From Caryophanales bacterium UBA1423 (lineage in GTDB: Bacteria; Bacillota_I; Bacilli_A; RF39; UBA660), in contig DBPJ01000004.1 of the NCBI GenBank assembly GCA_002304855.1, positions 1,048 to 19,862 of the forward strand: a DNA stretch of 18,815 bases. The letters run 5' to 3'. Of this stretch, positions 6,318-15,759 are shown piece after piece. Position 1 is the stretch's first letter. Every line of letters begins with the position of its first letter. A model generated the notes under the pieces. It was not told the origin of the DNA, did not search any database, and saw only the letters and a program-made list of their open reading frames with translations. A program made the position numbers and the translations under genes.

Positions 6318-7268
6318 TTATTCGTCTTCACGAAGGGATAAGCCCATTTCTTTTACTTTATCTAAAACTTCTTTCAATGATTTCTTACCTAAATTACGTA
6401 TTTTCATCATTTCAGTTGCACTCTTATTAATTAAATCGTGTAAGGTATGAATACCAGCTCTTTTTAAACAGTTATAAGCGCGAACTGATAGATCTAAATC
6501 TTCAATTGTTGTTTCTAATGCTTTTTGTTTTGAATCTTCAACCTTTTCAATCATTAAACCAGTCATATCAGCAATTTCACTTAAATCAGTAACTATTTCT
6601 AAATGTTCAATTAAAATTCTAGCTGCTAAAGCCATAGCTTCTTCTGGTTTAATTGCTCCATTAGTCCAAACGTGCATAATTAATTTATCATAACTTTCAT
6701 CTTGACCAATACGAGCATTTTCAATTTCATAACTTACTCTTTCAATTGGTGAATATAACGCATCCATTGAAATTAAGCCAATCTTTTTATTTTCAAACAA
6801 TTTCTTATTTTCTTCTGCTCTTACATATCCTCTACCATTATTGACTAACATTTCAATATTAAGTTTACCACCTTTAGTAATAGTTGCAATTACATGATCA
6901 GGATTAATTATTTCAATATCAGCATCTTTATCGATATCTTTAGCTGTTACTACTCCTTCTTTTTCAACATTTAAACGAATGGTCTTTTGTTCTTCAGAAT
7001 GATTGATTAGCACAATCCCTTTTAAATTTAGAATAATGGTAGTAACATCTTCAACTATACCATCGATAGTTTGAAATTCATGTAAAACACCATCAATCTT
7101 AGCTCCAACAATGACACTACCTGGTAATGAAGATAACATTACTCTTCTTAAGGCATTACCTAAAGTAGTTCCAAATCCTCTTTCTAAAGGTTCTAATTCA
7201 AATTTACCATAGTGATTACTTTCCATATATTCAGTAATCTTATAATTTGGTTTTTCAAATTGTATCAT
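6318..7268 (-). CDS. rpoA: DNA-directed RNA polymerase subunit alpha
   Basis: Alpha subunit, which dimerises to start RNA polymerase assembly and contacts promoter UP elements and activators. The 316-residue product has the N-terminal assembly domain (about 1-235, with [22 protein letters not shown] at 29-50) and, after a flexible linker, the C-terminal DNA-binding domain (about 255-313). Arg263 and Asn266 in SVRAYNCL and the RNLGKKS helix start (291-297) match the DNA-contact positions of the family. AGGAG lies about 9 nt before the start. Co-transcription with ribosomal genes couples polymerase and ribosome supply. Confidence 0.98.
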   Translation of the reverse strand: MIQFEKPNYKITEYMESNHYGKFELEPLERGFGTTLGNALRRVMLSSLPGSVIVGAKIDGVLHEFQTIDGIVEDVTTIILNLKGIVLINHSEEQKTIRLNVEKEGVVTAKDIDKDADIEIINPDHVIATITKGGKLNIEMLVNNGRGYVRAEENKKLFENKKIGLISMDALYSPIERVSYEIENARIGQDESYDKLIMHVWTNGAIKPEEAMALAARILIEHLEIVTDLSEIADMTGLMIEKVEDSKQKALETTIEDLDLSVRAYNCLKRAGIHTLHDLINKSATEMMKIRNLGKKSLKEVLDKVKEMGLSLREDE

Positions 7269-7292
7269 CGCAACACACTCCTTTTATTATTT

Positions 7293-7676
7293 TTAACTAC
7301 GCGGTCTTTTTGGTGGACGGCATCCATTATGAGGAATTGGGGTTACATCATCGATTGCTGTAATCTCAAGTCCTGCTGTTTGTAATGAACGAATAGCGGT
7401 TTCACGACCTGGACCAAGTCCTTTAACTACAACTTGTACTTGTTTCATGCCCGCTTCAACTGCTGCTCTGCCAGCAGCTTCAGCCGCTACACCAGAGGCA
7501 TATGGGGTACTTTTCTTACTACCTTTAAAACCTAATGAGCCGGGTGAAGACCAACTAACAGTATTACCAACTGCATCAGTAATGGTAACAATTGTATTAT
7601 TGAATGTTGAATGTATATGAGCTACACCTTCAACCACATTTTTCTTTACTCTACGTTTTCTTGATTGATAAGCCAT
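7293..7676 (-). CDS. rpsK: 30S ribosomal protein S11 (uS11)
   Basis: Small-subunit platform protein that contacts mRNA near the E site. The 127-residue product shows the conserved [16 protein letters not shown] block near residues 19-34, the GLGPGRE motif, and the C-terminal [17 protein letters not shown] tail. Length and ends are typical. A strong AGGAGGG site lies about 6 nt before the ATG. It stands between rpsM and rpoA as in the standard alpha operon. Confidence 0.98.
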   Translation of the reverse strand: MAYQSRKRRVKKNVVEGVAHIHSTFNNTIVTITDAVGNTVSWSSPGSLGFKGSKKSTPYASGVAAEAAGRAAVEAGMKQVQVVVKGLGPGRETAIRSLQTAGLEITAIDDVTPIPHNGCRPPKRPRS

Positions 7677-7692
7677 TATTTTCCCTCCTCAA

Positions 7693-8067
7693 CTATTTAG
7701 CTGCTTTCTTCTTATTAGCTACTACTTTGCCACGACCTTTACGGGTTCTAGCATTACTTCTAGTTCTTTGACCTCTTACTGGTAATCCTTTTTTATGGCG
7801 AACTCCTTGATAGCAACCAATTTCCATCTTAGTCTTAATATTCATATTGACTTCACGACGAAGATCACCTTCAACCATATATTTATCTACTTCTTCGCGA
7901 ATACGTGCTATTTCATCATTATCTAAATCTTTAGTTCTCTTATTAATATCAACTTTTGCGGCTGTTAAAATTTTATTAGCTAAACTTCGTCCAATACCAT
8001 AGATATAAGTAAGTGCAAGTTCAATTCTCTTATCATTTGGAATATCTACACCTTTTATACGTGCCAT
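7693..8067 (-). CDS. rpsM: 30S ribosomal protein S13 (uS13)
   Basis: Small-subunit head protein that forms intersubunit bridges and touches the P-site tRNA. The 124-residue product starts [14 protein letters not shown] and has [32 protein letters not shown] and a basic [13 protein letters not shown] tail. A GGGAGGTG site precedes the ATG. It follows rpmJ by 15 nt, the usual arrangement. Confidence 0.98.
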   Translation of the reverse strand: MARIKGVDIPNDKRIELALTYIYGIGRSLANKILTAAKVDINKRTKDLDNDEIARIREEVDKYMVEGDLRREVNMNIKTKMEIGCYQGVRHKKGLPVRGQRTRSNARTRKGRGKVVANKKKAAK

Positions 8068-8082
8068 TTAAAACACCTCCCA

Positions 8083-8196
8083 TTAACCTTGTCTTTGTTT
8101 GTGTTTTGGATTTTGACAAATAACATACAAAACACCCTTACGTTTTACTATTTTGCATTTATCACATATTTTCTTAACTGATGCTCTTACTTTCAT
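8083..8196 (-). CDS. rpmJ: 50S ribosomal protein L36 (bL36), zinc-binding form
   Basis: This 37-residue gene is short and easily missed. Its product starts [15 protein letters not shown] and ends KHKQRQG. Cys11, Cys14, Cys27 and His32 form the zinc-ribbon site of the C+ form of L36. The ATG at 8194-8196 is preceded by GGAGGG about 8 nt upstream. It lies 14 nt after infA and 15 nt before rpsM, the standard location. Confidence 0.96.
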   Translation of the reverse strand: MKVRASVKKICDKCKIVKRKGVLYVICQNPKHKQRQG

Positions 8197-8210
8197 ATTA
8201 TATCCCTCCA

Positions 8211-8429
8211 TCATTTTCTATAAGTTATACGCCCACGTGTTAAATCGTATGGTGAAAGTTCTAGCACAACTGTATCGCCTGGTAAGATACGAATATAGTT
8301 CATTCGTATTTTACCAGAAACGTGAGCTACTACAATGTGTCCATTTTTTAACTCCACCTTAAATTGTCCACCCGGTAATACATCAATTACCTTTCCTTCT
8401 ACTTCAATAATATCTTCTTTATTAGCCAT
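8211..8429 (-). CDS. infA: Translation initiation factor IF-1
   Basis: IF-1 binds the A site of the 30S subunit during initiation. The 72-residue product is a single S1-like OB-fold with [36 protein letters not shown] and the C-terminal [11 protein letters not shown] motif. Length is exactly that of the family. It follows map by only 4 nt, so its ribosome binding site lies within the end of map. No ybzG-like KOW gene, as found in Bacillus, stands between map and infA. Confidence 0.98.
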   Translation of the reverse strand: MANKEDIIEVEGKVIDVLPGGQFKVELKNGHIVVAHVSGKIRMNYIRILPGDTVVLELSPYDLTRGRITYRK

Positions 8430-8433
8430 CTAA

Positions 8434-9183
8434 TCACTCTCCCGTCAATATTTGATAACCATCATGGGTAACAACAATGGTGTGTTCAAAATGAGCTGCT
8501 GGTTTATTATCTAGAGTAATAATTGTCCAGCCATCCATTTCACAACCAATATCACCATTACCTAAAGTCATCATTGGTTCAATTGCGAAAGTCATTCCTG
8601 CTTTTAGAACAATCCCGGTATTAGGTTCACCATAATTAGGTATATCTGGTTCTTCATGTAATTTTCTACCTATGCCATGTCCAACTAATTCCTTAAATAC
8701 TTTTAGGTTATGCTCTTCAGCATATTTACCGATTCGATGTGAAACATCTCCTAATTTCTTACCTGGTCTAATTTCTTTCAAACCTTCATAAAGGGCTTTT
8801 TCAGTATGTTCTAATAGATAAGCTTTATCTTTATCAATTTCACCAATTTTATAAGTATAGGCCCCATCACTATGATAGCCATTATAACAGACTCCTATAT
8901 CAATTGAAATGATGTCACCAGCTTTTAAAGCATACTCACCCGGAATACCATGAACAACTTGTTCATTAACTGATGTGCATATGACTTTAGGAAATCCATT
9001 ATAATCCTTAAATGAAGGAGTACCACCTAAATCTATAATATATTGTTCAGCTAATTCATTTAATCTTTCAGTCGTTACTCCTGGTTTGATATGTTTTTCT
9101 AAATAGCGAAGCGTCTTATAAACTATGGAACCAGCCTTTTTCATTGAGGTAATTTCGTTATCAGTTTTGATTGAAACCATCAT
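8434..9183 (-). CDS. map: Methionine aminopeptidase, type I
   Basis: Removes the N-terminal Met from nascent proteins, using two metal ions. The 249-residue product has all family residues: His79 (VHGIP), metal ligands Asp95 and Asp106 (IDIGV, HSDGA), His169 (GHGIGRKLHE), Glu202 (AIEPM) and Glu233 (EHT). There is no N-terminal zinc-finger extension, so it is the short bacterial type. The first two codons are both ATG (9183 and 9180). The second has slightly better spacing from GGGAT, so the exact start is uncertain by one residue. Only 1 nt separates it from adk. Confidence 0.97.
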   Translation of the reverse strand: MMVSIKTDNEITSMKKAGSIVYKTLRYLEKHIKPGVTTERLNELAEQYIIDLGGTPSFKDYNGFPKVICTSVNEQVVHGIPGEYALKAGDIISIDIGVCYNGYHSDGAYTYKIGEIDKDKAYLLEHTEKALYEGLKEIRPGKKLGDVSHRIGKYAEEHNLKVFKELVGHGIGRKLHEEPDIPNYGEPNTGIVLKAGMTFAIEPMMTLGNGDIGCEMDGWTIITLDNKPAAHFEHTIVVTHDGYQILTGE

Positions 9184-9184
9184 A

Positions 9185-9820
9185 TCATCCCACTTTATTT
9201 ATAATCTTATCTATCGCCTCAAAAATAGCTTGCTCACTCATGCTACCATCAATCGAATATAAGAAATTTTTATTCTTATAATATTCGATTAAAGCAGCTG
9301 TTTCTGCTAAATAAGTAAAGTATCTATTTTTAAAGGTTATAGCATTATCGTCAGAACGCTTTGCTAATGGTGTATAACATACATCACATATATTTGAAAT
9401 AGCAAGTGAGGTAGCGGTAAAAATCTTACCACATTTTGGACAAGTAATTCGATTGTTTATTCTTTTTAATGCTTCCTCTTCACTAATATCTAAAAAGATA
9501 ACAATTTTGTCTCTTTTTTCAAATTTTTCATATAATTCTGCTTGTTTCACTGATCTGGGATAACCATCTAATATATAACCGTTACGACAATCTTTAGCAT
9601 TTAAGCGATTAATGGCAATTTCTATTGTAATTTGTTCATCCACTAAAACGCCATCATCGAGGCACTTCTTAATATATTTCCCTAATTCACTATTTTCTTT
9701 AGCTTTTTCTCTAAGTAGTGCCCCTAAAGAAATGTGCGGTATATTATATTTTTTACTTAATAAAGTAGCTTGTGTTCCTTTACCAGATCCTGGTGGCCCA
9801 ATCAAAACTATATTTTTCAT
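9185..9820 (-). CDS. adk: Adenylate kinase with zinc-type lid and atypical AMP-site motif
   Basis: Interconverts ATP plus AMP with two ADP. The 211-residue product has the P-loop GPPGSGKGTQ (8-17), DGYPRS (85-90, usually DGFPR), and a long lid with four cysteines, C127-x2-C130 and C145-x2-C148, which fits a structural zinc site. The DDN that follows the lid and the later Arg in KNRYFTYLAET are present. The AMP-binding segment normally reads STGD; here it is S31-L32-G33-A34, while Arg37 is kept. The start overlaps the secY stop by 4 bp (ATGA). Function as adenylate kinase is still likely, since it is the only candidate in the usual place. Confidence 0.93.
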   Translation of the reverse strand: MKNIVLIGPPGSGKGTQATLLSKKYNIPHISLGALLREKAKENSELGKYIKKCLDDGVLVDEQITIEIAINRLNAKDCRNGYILDGYPRSVKQAELYEKFEKRDKIVIFLDISEEEALKRINNRITCPKCGKIFTATSLAISNICDVCYTPLAKRSDDNAITFKNRYFTYLAETAALIEYYKNKNFLYSIDGSMSEQAIFEAIDKIINKVG

Positions 9821-11085
9821 ATGCGCTTATAACTCCTATCATATGTTCTACTTACTAAACTACTTTCTAATTGTTTGTAGGTTTCTAAAGCTACACCTAC
9901 CACAATTAATAATCCGGTCCCACCGATGGTTACACTAGTAGGTAAACTACTAAATTTAGTAAAGATGATTGGTAGTCCGGCAATTAACATTAAAAATGCG
10001 CCACCAACAATCGTTAATCTAGATAGTACTTGCCTTATATAAATACTAGTCTCTTTACCTGGTCTAATTCCTGGGATATAACCACCTTGATTTTGTAAAT
10101 TTTTAGCTAATTCATCAGGATTAAGTTGTAAGAAAGTATAAAAGTAAGTAAAGAATAAGATTAAGGCTAGATATAAGGTAAAACCAATCATTGATTCATA
10201 GGTTAGATATTTTTGAACAAATAGCGCCAATTTTTCATTCTCAACAAACTGTATAATCGTCGCTGGTACAGCAATGATAGTTGAAGCAAAGATAACCGGT
10301 ATAACTCCTGCTGAATTTAATTTTACCGGCATAAAGTTTTGCTCTCTACCATATGCCCCAACAGTTCTATTTGAATATTGAATAGGAATTCTTCGATTAG
10401 CTTCTTGAACAAAGATAATACCTATAATAATTATGAAATATACTATGACAAATAAGGTAAATGATACTATTCCTAAAAAGGCTTGTTGAGTTGTATCCAT
10501 CTTAACTAATTGGGTAAATGCTCCAATAAACATCGTTGGTAACGTTCTAATAATACCTGCCATAATGATTAAAGATATGCCATTACCAACACCTTTTTGG
10601 GTAATTTGATCACCTAACCATAAGACAAAAGCGGTACCAGCAGTCAAAATAGTTGCTACTCTCATATATTCAATCGCTAAATGACCACGACCAACAAAGG
10701 CAAATGAGAAAGCATAACCCTCAATAAAAGCTAAGAAAATACCTACATATCTAGTAATTTGATTAATCTTACGGCGTCCAACATGACCTTGTTTAGAAAG
10801 TTCAGCCAAATATGGAATAATATCCATTTCTAATAATTGGATGATAATTGAAGCGGTAATATATGGCATAACCCCTAAGGCAAAGATTGAGAAACGCTTT
10901 AATGCATCTCCTCCCATCGCATTGATGAGTTCTAAAAAGCCAATATCACCAGTAATATCTTTAGTCCCTGGAACTCTAATGGATGTTCCAATGATAAAAA
11001 CTGCCAAGGCCATTAAAGTAAACAATAGTCTTCGTCTAATATCTTTATTATTAGGTTTTAGAATTTGCCTTAAGATAGCAAACAT
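9817..11085 (-). CDS. secY: Protein translocase subunit SecY
   Basis: Central channel of the Sec translocon in the cytoplasmic membrane. The 422-residue product has ten predicted membrane segments. It carries the signature ITASIIIQLLEMDIIPYL (about 77-94) followed by SKQGHVGRRKINQ, and the cytosolic loop block NPDELAKNLQNQGGYIPGIRPG before the last segments. Length is close to the 425-435 typical for Bacilli. The ATG lies 1 nt after the rplO stop, with GAGGTGAT placed inside the rplO end. Map, adk and secY are thus translationally linked to ribosomal genes. Confidence 0.98.
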   Translation of the reverse strand: MFAILRQILKPNNKDIRRRLLFTLMALAVFIIGTSIRVPGTKDITGDIGFLELINAMGGDALKRFSIFALGVMPYITASIIIQLLEMDIIPYLAELSKQGHVGRRKINQITRYVGIFLAFIEGYAFSFAFVGRGHLAIEYMRVATILTAGTAFVLWLGDQITQKGVGNGISLIIMAGIIRTLPTMFIGAFTQLVKMDTTQQAFLGIVSFTLFVIVYFIIIIGIIFVQEANRRIPIQYSNRTVGAYGREQNFMPVKLNSAGVIPVIFASTIIAVPATIIQFVENEKLALFVQKYLTYESMIGFTLYLALILFFTYFYTFLQLNPDELAKNLQNQGGYIPGIRPGKETSIYIRQVLSRLTIVGGAFLMLIAGLPIIFTKFSSLPTSVTIGGTGLLIVVGVALETYKQLESSLVSRTYDRSYKRI

Positions 11086-11086
11086 T

Positions 11087-11530
11087 CTAGATCACCTCTA
11101 TTTTTCCACCAACGGTTTCTATTTTATCTTTAGCAGTAGTAGAGAATTGATGAGCTTTAACGGTCAATTTCTTAGTTAAAACTCCATCCCCTAATACCTT
11201 AACACCATCTAATTGTTTCTTTAGTATTCCTTTTTCTTTTAATAATTCTGGGGTAATAATTGTTCCTTCTTTAAATTGTTCTAAGTCACCCACATTTATA
11301 ACTGCATATCTAATTTTAAATTTAGCATTGCTAAATCCTATTTTAGGTAAGTGTCTAAATAATGGCGTTTGACCACCTTCAAAAGTTGGTCTTACACCAC
11401 CACCACTACGTGCCATTTGTCCTTTATGACCTCTCCCACTTGTTTTGCCATGGCCACTACCTGGACCGCGTCCAACACGTTTAGATCTCTTAATAGCACC
11501 AGCATTTGCTTTTAATTGTTCTAATTTCAT
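11087..11530 (-). CDS. rplO: 50S ribosomal protein L15 (uL15)
   Basis: Large-subunit assembly protein with a long glycine- and arginine-rich N-terminal arm. The 147-residue product starts [20 protein letters not shown] and has [19 protein letters not shown] and the [17 protein letters not shown] motif; the C-terminal half holds the globular domain. Its ribosome binding site is formed by the last codons of rpsE (GAGGAG), 7 nt separating the two genes. In most Bacilli rpmD would lie here; it does not. Confidence 0.97.
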   Translation of the reverse strand: MKLEQLKANAGAIKRSKRVGRGPGSGHGKTSGRGHKGQMARSGGGVRPTFEGGQTPLFRHLPKIGFSNAKFKIRYAVINVGDLEQFKEGTIITPELLKEKGILKKQLDGVKVLGDGVLTKKLTVKAHQFSTTAKDKIETVGGKIEVI

Positions 11531-11537
11531 ATTTTCA

Positions 11538-12038
11538 CTACTCCTCTACCCGGCCACTTCTTAAGGCTATTACTTCGTCTTTAGTTTTAATAGATTTTAA
11601 GGCATCAAAAGTAGCACGTACCATATTGATAGCGGTTCTAGAACCAAAGGCTTTTGATAAAATATCACGAACACCAGCTAATTCTAAGACTGATCTAACT
11701 GGTCCGCCAGCAATAACACCAGTACCAGCACCAGCTGGTTTTAATAATACTTTAACTGAGCCACACTTACCAATTACTTCATGAGCAATAGTACGACCAT
11801 CAACTAAATTAACTCTAATTAAATTTTTATTTGCAGCTTGAATAGCTTTTTTAATGGCATCAGGTACTTCATTAGCTTTACCAGTCCCCATACCAACTTG
11901 ACCTTTACGATCTCCAACTACGACTGTTGCCGCAAAACGAAGTTGACGTCCACCACGAGTTACTTTAGTAACACGATTAACTGATACAACTTGTTCTTCA
12001 AAATGTTTTGTTTGTGGGTCTTTCTTTTTGTCTTCCAT
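11538..12038 (-). CDS. rpsE: 30S ribosomal protein S5 (uS5)
   Basis: Small-subunit protein important for decoding accuracy and mRNA unwinding. The 166-residue product has the N-terminal double-stranded RNA-binding fold with [19 protein letters not shown], followed by [21 protein letters not shown] and the C-terminal [24 protein letters not shown] block. Length is typical. It ends 7 nt before rplO, with no rpmD in between. Confidence 0.98.
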   Translation of the reverse strand: MEDKKKDPQTKHFEEQVVSVNRVTKVTRGGRQLRFAATVVVGDRKGQVGMGTGKANEVPDAIKKAIQAANKNLIRVNLVDGRTIAHEVIGKCGSVKVLLKPAGAGTGVIAGGPVRSVLELAGVRDILSKAFGSRTAINMVRATFDALKSIKTKDEVIALRSGRVEE

Positions 12039-12050
12039 ACTTACCCTCCT

Positions 12051-12416
12051 TTAGAATTCTAGCCCTTTATTGCGAGCAGCTTCTGCTAAGGCTTTAATGC
12101 GACCATGATACAGATAACCGCTACGATCAAAAATAACTTGTTTTATTTTTAATTTCTTAGCCCTTTCAGCAATTAATTCGCCTATCTTTTTAGCAGCTTC
12201 AATATTGCCACCATTTTCTAATTTCAATTCTTTATCAACTGATGAAGCACTTGCTAACGTTACACCTTTTTCATCATCAATAAGTTGTGCAAAAATATGC
12301 TTATTAGATCTAAAGATACTAAGTCTTGGTACTTTAGCTGTACCTTTAATCTTACTTCTAACACGTGCATGTCTATATTTGCGTGCTTCATTACGAGATA
12401 TTTTATTTATCATCAT
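12051..12416 (-). CDS. rplR: 50S ribosomal protein L18 (uL18)
   Basis: Binds 5S rRNA together with L5. The 121-residue product has [15 protein letters not shown] near the start, the [19 protein letters not shown] block and a C-terminal [23 protein letters not shown] end. In-frame ATGs lie at 12422, 12416 and 12413. The first is placed directly against the GGAG site, so 12416 (6-nt spacing) or 12413 (9 nt) is more likely; 12416 is used here. Confidence 0.95.
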   Translation of the reverse strand: MMINKISRNEARKYRHARVRSKIKGTAKVPRLSIFRSNKHIFAQLIDDEKGVTLASASSVDKELKLENGGNIEAAKKIGELIAERAKKLKIKQVIFDRSGYLYHGRIKALAEAARNKGLEF

Positions 12417-12434
12417 TAACATCTCCTTTACTCA

Positions 12435-12971
12435 TTAAGTTACCTTTTTACCTTCCTTACGGTGAACATATTCACCTTTATAGCGAATACCTTTACCTTT
12501 ATATGGTTCAGGTTCCCTTACTTTTCTAATATTGGCAGCAAATTCACCAAGTTGTACTTTATCTATACCCGTAACAACTATTTCGGTATTACTTATTAAA
12601 TCTACTTTAATACCATTAGGAATATCTATTTTAACGGGATGTGAATATCCAGCATTAACTACTAAAGAATTATCTTGTAATTGAAAACGATAACCAACAC
12701 CCATAGTTTCCAATTCCTTTTTAAATCCTTCAGTAACACCAATTAACATATTTTTAATGATTGCATTGATCGTACCATGTAATTGTTTTGCCTCTTTAGT
12801 ATCATTTTTTCTTTCAACGACAATCGTATTATCAACTTGCCTAACAATAATATTTTTAGGAATTTTATTAGTTAATTCCCCTTTAGGACCTTTTACCACT
12901 ATCGTGTTACCTTCAACATTAATTGTAACACTATTTGGTATAGTTAATATCCTTTTCCCAATACGACTCAT
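12435..12971 (-). CDS. rplF: 50S ribosomal protein L6 (uL6)
   Basis: Large-subunit protein near the factor-binding site, made of two similar domains. The 178-residue product starts MSRIGKRILTIPNSV, has VVKGPKGELT in domain 1, and ends with REPEPYKGKGIRYKGEYVHR and KEGKK, the family's second-domain signature. Length is typical. A GGAGGTGT site lies upstream of the ATG. Standard spc-operon position between rpsH and rplR. Confidence 0.98.
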   Translation of the reverse strand: MSRIGKRILTIPNSVTINVEGNTIVVKGPKGELTNKIPKNIIVRQVDNTIVVERKNDTKEAKQLHGTINAIIKNMLIGVTEGFKKELETMGVGYRFQLQDNSLVVNAGYSHPVKIDIPNGIKVDLISNTEIVVTGIDKVQLGEFAANIRKVREPEPYKGKGIRYKGEYVHRKEGKKVT

Positions 12972-12994
12972 CTAAGACACCTCCTCAATATTTA

Positions 12995-13396
12995 TTACCA
13001 AATATAAGCTAATACTTCCCCACCAATTTTCTCACGACGAGCTTGTTTATCAGTCATAATACCTTTAGAGGTAGAAATAATAGCTATTCCTAAACCATTC
13101 AATACTTTAGGAATTTCATCAACTTTAGCATACACTCTTAAACCTGGCTTAGATATACGTCTTAAACCAGTAATAATTCTTTCCTTTTTAGGACCATATT
13201 TCAAATAAATAGTTATTACCTTATCTACATCTTTCTTATCTACTTTATAATCCTTAATAAATCCTTCATCTTTAAGGATTTTAGCAATTGCTTCCTTAAT
13301 TGTAGAATAAGGTATTTGTACTTCCTTATAACGCATTTCATTGGCATTGCGAACACGAGTCAACATATCCGCAATTGGATCAGTTACCAATACCAT
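12995..13396 (-). CDS. rpsH: 30S ribosomal protein S8 (uS8)
   Basis: Central-domain 16S rRNA binder; in Escherichia coli it also represses the spc operon. The 133-residue product starts [19 protein letters not shown] and ends with the signature [19 protein letters not shown] then GGEVLAYIW. Length is typical. A GGGAGGAT site precedes the start. Whether S8 regulates this operon cannot be seen from the sequence. Confidence 0.98.
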   Translation of the reverse strand: MVLVTDPIADMLTRVRNANEMRYKEVQIPYSTIKEAIAKILKDEGFIKDYKVDKKDVDKVITIYLKYGPKKERIITGLRRISKPGLRVYAKVDEIPKVLNGLGIAIISTSKGIMTDKQARREKIGGEVLAYIW

Positions 13397-13414
13397 AAAT
13401 ATCCTCCCTTCGTT

Positions 13415-13600
13415 TTACCAGCTAGATTTTCTTACTCCTGGTATTTGCCCTTTTCCGGCTAATTCTCTGAAGCATATACGACATAGACCAAATTTACGTA
13501 AAACAGATCTTGCTCTTCCACATCTTTCACAACGAGTATATTCACGAACCTTAAATTTTTGTTTACGTTTCGCCTTAATAACTAAACTTTTCTTTGCCAT
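13415..13600 (-). CDS. rpsN: 30S ribosomal protein S14, type Z (uS14)
   Basis: Short zinc-binding form of S14, a 30S head protein. The 61-residue product has C24-x2-C27 (RCERCGR) and C40-x2-C43 (LCRICFREL), and the conserved end [11 protein letters not shown]. The final Trp is coded by TGG. The 61-residue length is diagnostic for the zinc form, as against about 89-101 for the zinc-free form. An AGGAGG site precedes the ATG, and the gene follows rplE by 11 nt. Confidence 0.98.
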   Translation of the reverse strand: MAKKSLVIKAKRKQKFKVREYTRCERCGRARSVLRKFGLCRICFRELAGKGQIPGVRKSSW

Positions 13601-13611
13601 AATATTCCTCC

Positions 13612-14154
13612 TTATTGTTTTCTAAATGGAAGACCAAGTTCACTTAATAAACTTAGGGCTTCTTCATCAGTTTTAGCGGTAGTTACAAAAATAATATCCA
13701 TTCCACGTATTTTAACAATATTATCATATTCTATCTCAGTAAATATTAATTGCTCTTTAATACCTAATGTATAGTTACCTCTTCCATCAAATGATTTAGT
13801 TGATAAACCCCTAAAATCACGTGATCGAGGAAGTGAAATTCTAATTAATTTTTCTAAGAAAGTATACATTCTTTTGCCACGTAAGGTTACTTTGCAACCA
13901 ATAGGTGCACCTTTTCTTAACTTAAAGCCAGAAATAGATTTTTTAGAATAAGTAATTATTGGTTTAAGACCACTAATTAATCTTAATTCCTCAACCGCTG
14001 CATCTAATAACTTACTATTTTGCGTAGCATCACCAACACCCATGTTGATGACAATTTTCTCTAATCTAGGAATTTCCATAACTGAACGATATTTATGTTT
14101 TTTCATTAAGTTAGGAATTACTTCTTTTTCAAATTTTTCTTTTAGGTGGCTCAT
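13612..14154 (-). CDS. rplE: 50S ribosomal protein L5 (uL5)
   Basis: Binds 5S rRNA and contacts the P-site tRNA through the central protuberance. The 180-residue product has [18 protein letters not shown] near residue 26, [14 protein letters not shown], and the [21 protein letters not shown] motif. It ends with the [19 protein letters not shown] block and GLPF. Length is typical. GGAGG lies ahead of the start, 16 nt after rplX. Confidence 0.98.
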   Translation of the reverse strand: MSHLKEKFEKEVIPNLMKKHKYRSVMEIPRLEKIVINMGVGDATQNSKLLDAAVEELRLISGLKPIITYSKKSISGFKLRKGAPIGCKVTLRGKRMYTFLEKLIRISLPRSRDFRGLSTKSFDGRGNYTLGIKEQLIFTEIEYDNIVKIRGMDIIFVTTAKTDEEALSLLSELGLPFRKQ

Positions 14155-14170
14155 ACTTCCCCTCCTTTAA

Positions 14171-14449
14171 CTATTTAGCTTTTGCCTTTTTATTACTTTT
14201 ATTTTTAGTTTCTTTTTTAGGTTTTTCAATTGATTCAATTACTTTGACATTAGAAGCATCAATTGGTGCTTCACGTTCAATAATTCCACCTGGATTTCCA
14301 TGACCATCAGATTTAGTATGTACTTTGACCATGTTTAATCCTTCGACAATAACTCTATTTAATTTAGCTATCGTCTTGATTATTTTACCCTCTTTACCTT
14401 TATCTTTACCAACTATAATTTTTACTTTATCACCGACACGTAATTTCAT
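14171..14449 (-). CDS. rplX: 50S ribosomal protein L24 (uL24)
   Basis: Assembly-initiating 50S protein with a KOW fold. The 92-residue product starts MKLRVGDKVKIIVGKDKGKE, the KOW motif, and contains EGLNMVKVHTK and GGIIEREAPIDASNV. The usual length is about 102 residues; here the C-terminal part is replaced by a short lysine- and asparagine-rich tail. A GGAGGC site precedes the ATG. Confidence 0.97.
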   Translation of the reverse strand: MKLRVGDKVKIIVGKDKGKEGKIIKTIAKLNRVIVEGLNMVKVHTKSDGHGNPGGIIEREAPIDASNVKVIESIEKPKKETKNKSNKKAKAK

Positions 14450-14461
14450 AAAAAGCCTCCT

Positions 14462-14830
14462 CTATAATACTTCCTTAGCAAGTGATATGATTTTATCAAA
14501 GCCTTTATCGCGTAGTTCCCTAGCAATAGGACCAAAAACGCGAGTACCAATAGGCGTTTTATCATCTCTAATTAATACACATGCATTATCATCAAACTTA
14601 ATATAAGAACCATCTTCTCTTCTTATACCAGCTTTAGTTCTAACTATTACAGCCTTAACGACACTACTTGCCGCTACTGTACCATTAGGAGTTGCTTTTT
14701 TAACGGTGCCAACTACGATATCACCAATATTAGTACTTTTTACTCTTCCGCCGCCTAACATATTGATGACTAATAGTTCACGAGCACCGGAATTATCAGC
14801 TACTTTTAAACGACTTTCTTGTCGAATCAT
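14462..14830 (-). CDS. rplN: 50S ribosomal protein L14 (uL14)
   Basis: Large-subunit protein forming bridges to 16S rRNA. The 122-residue product begins [20 protein letters not shown], has [21 protein letters not shown], and ends with the [19 protein letters not shown] block. Length matches the family exactly. The 32-nt gap to rpsQ is the widest inside the superoperon and shows only a ribosome binding site (AAGGAGGA). Confidence 0.98.
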   Translation of the reverse strand: MIRQESRLKVADNSGARELLVINMLGGGRVKSTNIGDIVVGTVKKATPNGTVAASSVVKAVIVRTKAGIRREDGSYIKFDDNACVLIRDDKTPIGTRVFGPIARELRDKGFDKIISLAKEVL

Positions 14831-14862
14831 AAATTTATCCTCCTTCTCTAAAAGAGTTTAGT

Positions 14863-15123
14863 CTATATAACTACTGCCTTCTCTACTATTTCCGCTAAAC
14901 GATAACGTTTAGTTTTTGATAGTGGTCTAGTTTCGACAATACGTACTATATCATTAACTTTAGCTTCATTTAACTCATCATGAGCCGTATATTTCTTTGA
15001 ATATTTAACACGTTTCCCATACAATGGATTTTTCTTATAAGTGACAACTAAAACGGTAATCGTTTTATCATTTCTATCACTTATAACTTTACCAATATAT
15101 TCACGCTTTAATTTCTTTTCCAT
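14863..15123 (-). CDS. rpsQ: 30S ribosomal protein S17 (uS17)
   Basis: Early-binding 16S rRNA protein with an OB fold. From the ATG at 15121-15123 the product has 86 residues, starting [16 protein letters not shown], with [19 protein letters not shown] and the [19 protein letters not shown] block. A longer start at 15138 overlaps the rpmC stop, but the AGGAGG site stands between it and 15123, at about 6-7 nt from the latter. The shorter form also fits the family length (about 87). Confidence 0.95.
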   Translation of the reverse strand: MEKKLKREYIGKVISDRNDKTITVLVVTYKKNPLYGKRVKYSKKYTAHDELNEAKVNDIVRIVETRPLSKTKRYRLAEIVEKAVVI

Positions 15124-15134
15124 TTCAAACCTCC

Positions 15135-15332
15135 TCATTCATTAGCAATCTCACGTTCACGAATAATAGTTTTCATTCTCGCTACTTGTTTCCTTAATTC
15201 TCTTATTCTTGAAGGTTTTTCTAAACTACCTGCGGCTTGCTGAAAACGTAAGTTAAATAATTCTTGCTTAGTTTCTTCTATTTTCTTAATAATTTCTTCA
15301 GTGGTTAGTTCTCTTATTTCATTAACCTTCAT
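15135..15332 (-). CDS. rpmC: 50S ribosomal protein L29 (uL29)
   Basis: Small helical protein at the tunnel exit, near the docking site for trigger factor and SRP. The 65-residue product is two helices, with IRELTTEEI near the start, [18 protein letters not shown] in the middle, and the conserved [13 protein letters not shown] stretch. It overlaps the end of rplP by 11 bp and ends with TGA 11 nt before the chosen rpsQ start. Confidence 0.97.
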   Translation of the reverse strand: MKVNEIRELTTEEIIKKIEETKQELFNLRFQQAAGSLEKPSRIRELRKQVARMKTIIREREIANE

Positions 15333-15759
15333 TTATATCACCACCATTTATATCATCTTTGGTAACAATTTTGCACTTAATTGGCAATTTATGAGATGCT
15401 AAACGTAGTGCTTCACGAGCTATTCCCTCATCAACTTCACCAACTTCAAATAGTATCTTACCTTCCTTAACAACTGCTGCCCATAACTCTGGATTACCTT
15501 TACCTTTACCCATACGAGTTTCTAAAGGCTTCCTTGTTAGTGGCATGTGAGGAAAAATATTAACCCATACTCGACCACCACGTCTCATATAACGAGTCAT
15601 GGCAATACGAGCAGCTTCTATTTGTTGCGAAGTTATCCAAGCACCTTCTTTAGCCATTAAACCATAATCACCAAAAGTTAAAAGGCGATTCCCTTTAGCT
15701 TTTCCCTCATATCTTAAACGATGAGTTTTACGATGCTTAGTTCTTGCCGGTATCAACAT
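15322..15759 (-). CDS. rplP: 50S ribosomal protein L16 (uL16)
   Basis: Late-assembly 50S protein near the A-site tRNA elbow. From the ATG at 15757-15759 the product has 145 residues, starting [14 protein letters not shown], with [21 protein letters not shown] and [14 protein letters not shown]. An in-frame ATG two codons earlier (15765) lies only 2 nt from the GGAGG site (15767-15773), whereas 15759 has 8 nt and agrees with the family start. The gene overlaps rpsC by 23 bp, a sign of coupled translation. Confidence 0.95.
   Translation of the reverse strand: MLIPARTKHRKTHRLRYEGKAKGNRLLTFGDYGLMAKEGAWITSQQIEAARIAMTRYMRRGGRVWVNIFPHMPLTRKPLETRMGKGKGNPELWAAVVKEGKILFEVGEVDEGIAREALRLASHKLPIKCKIVTKDDINGGDINEG

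Noticed and set aside
8197..8210. A ybzG-like KOW gene near infA as in Bacillus
   Set aside because: Gaps around infA are 4 and 14 nt, with no room for it.
9612..9938. Plus-strand open frames such as this one and others at 4355-4651, 10841-11179, 11506-11784 and 17324-17629
   Set aside because: All lie opposite well-identified minus-strand genes, have no family resemblance, and have no plausible promoter or ribosome binding site pattern.
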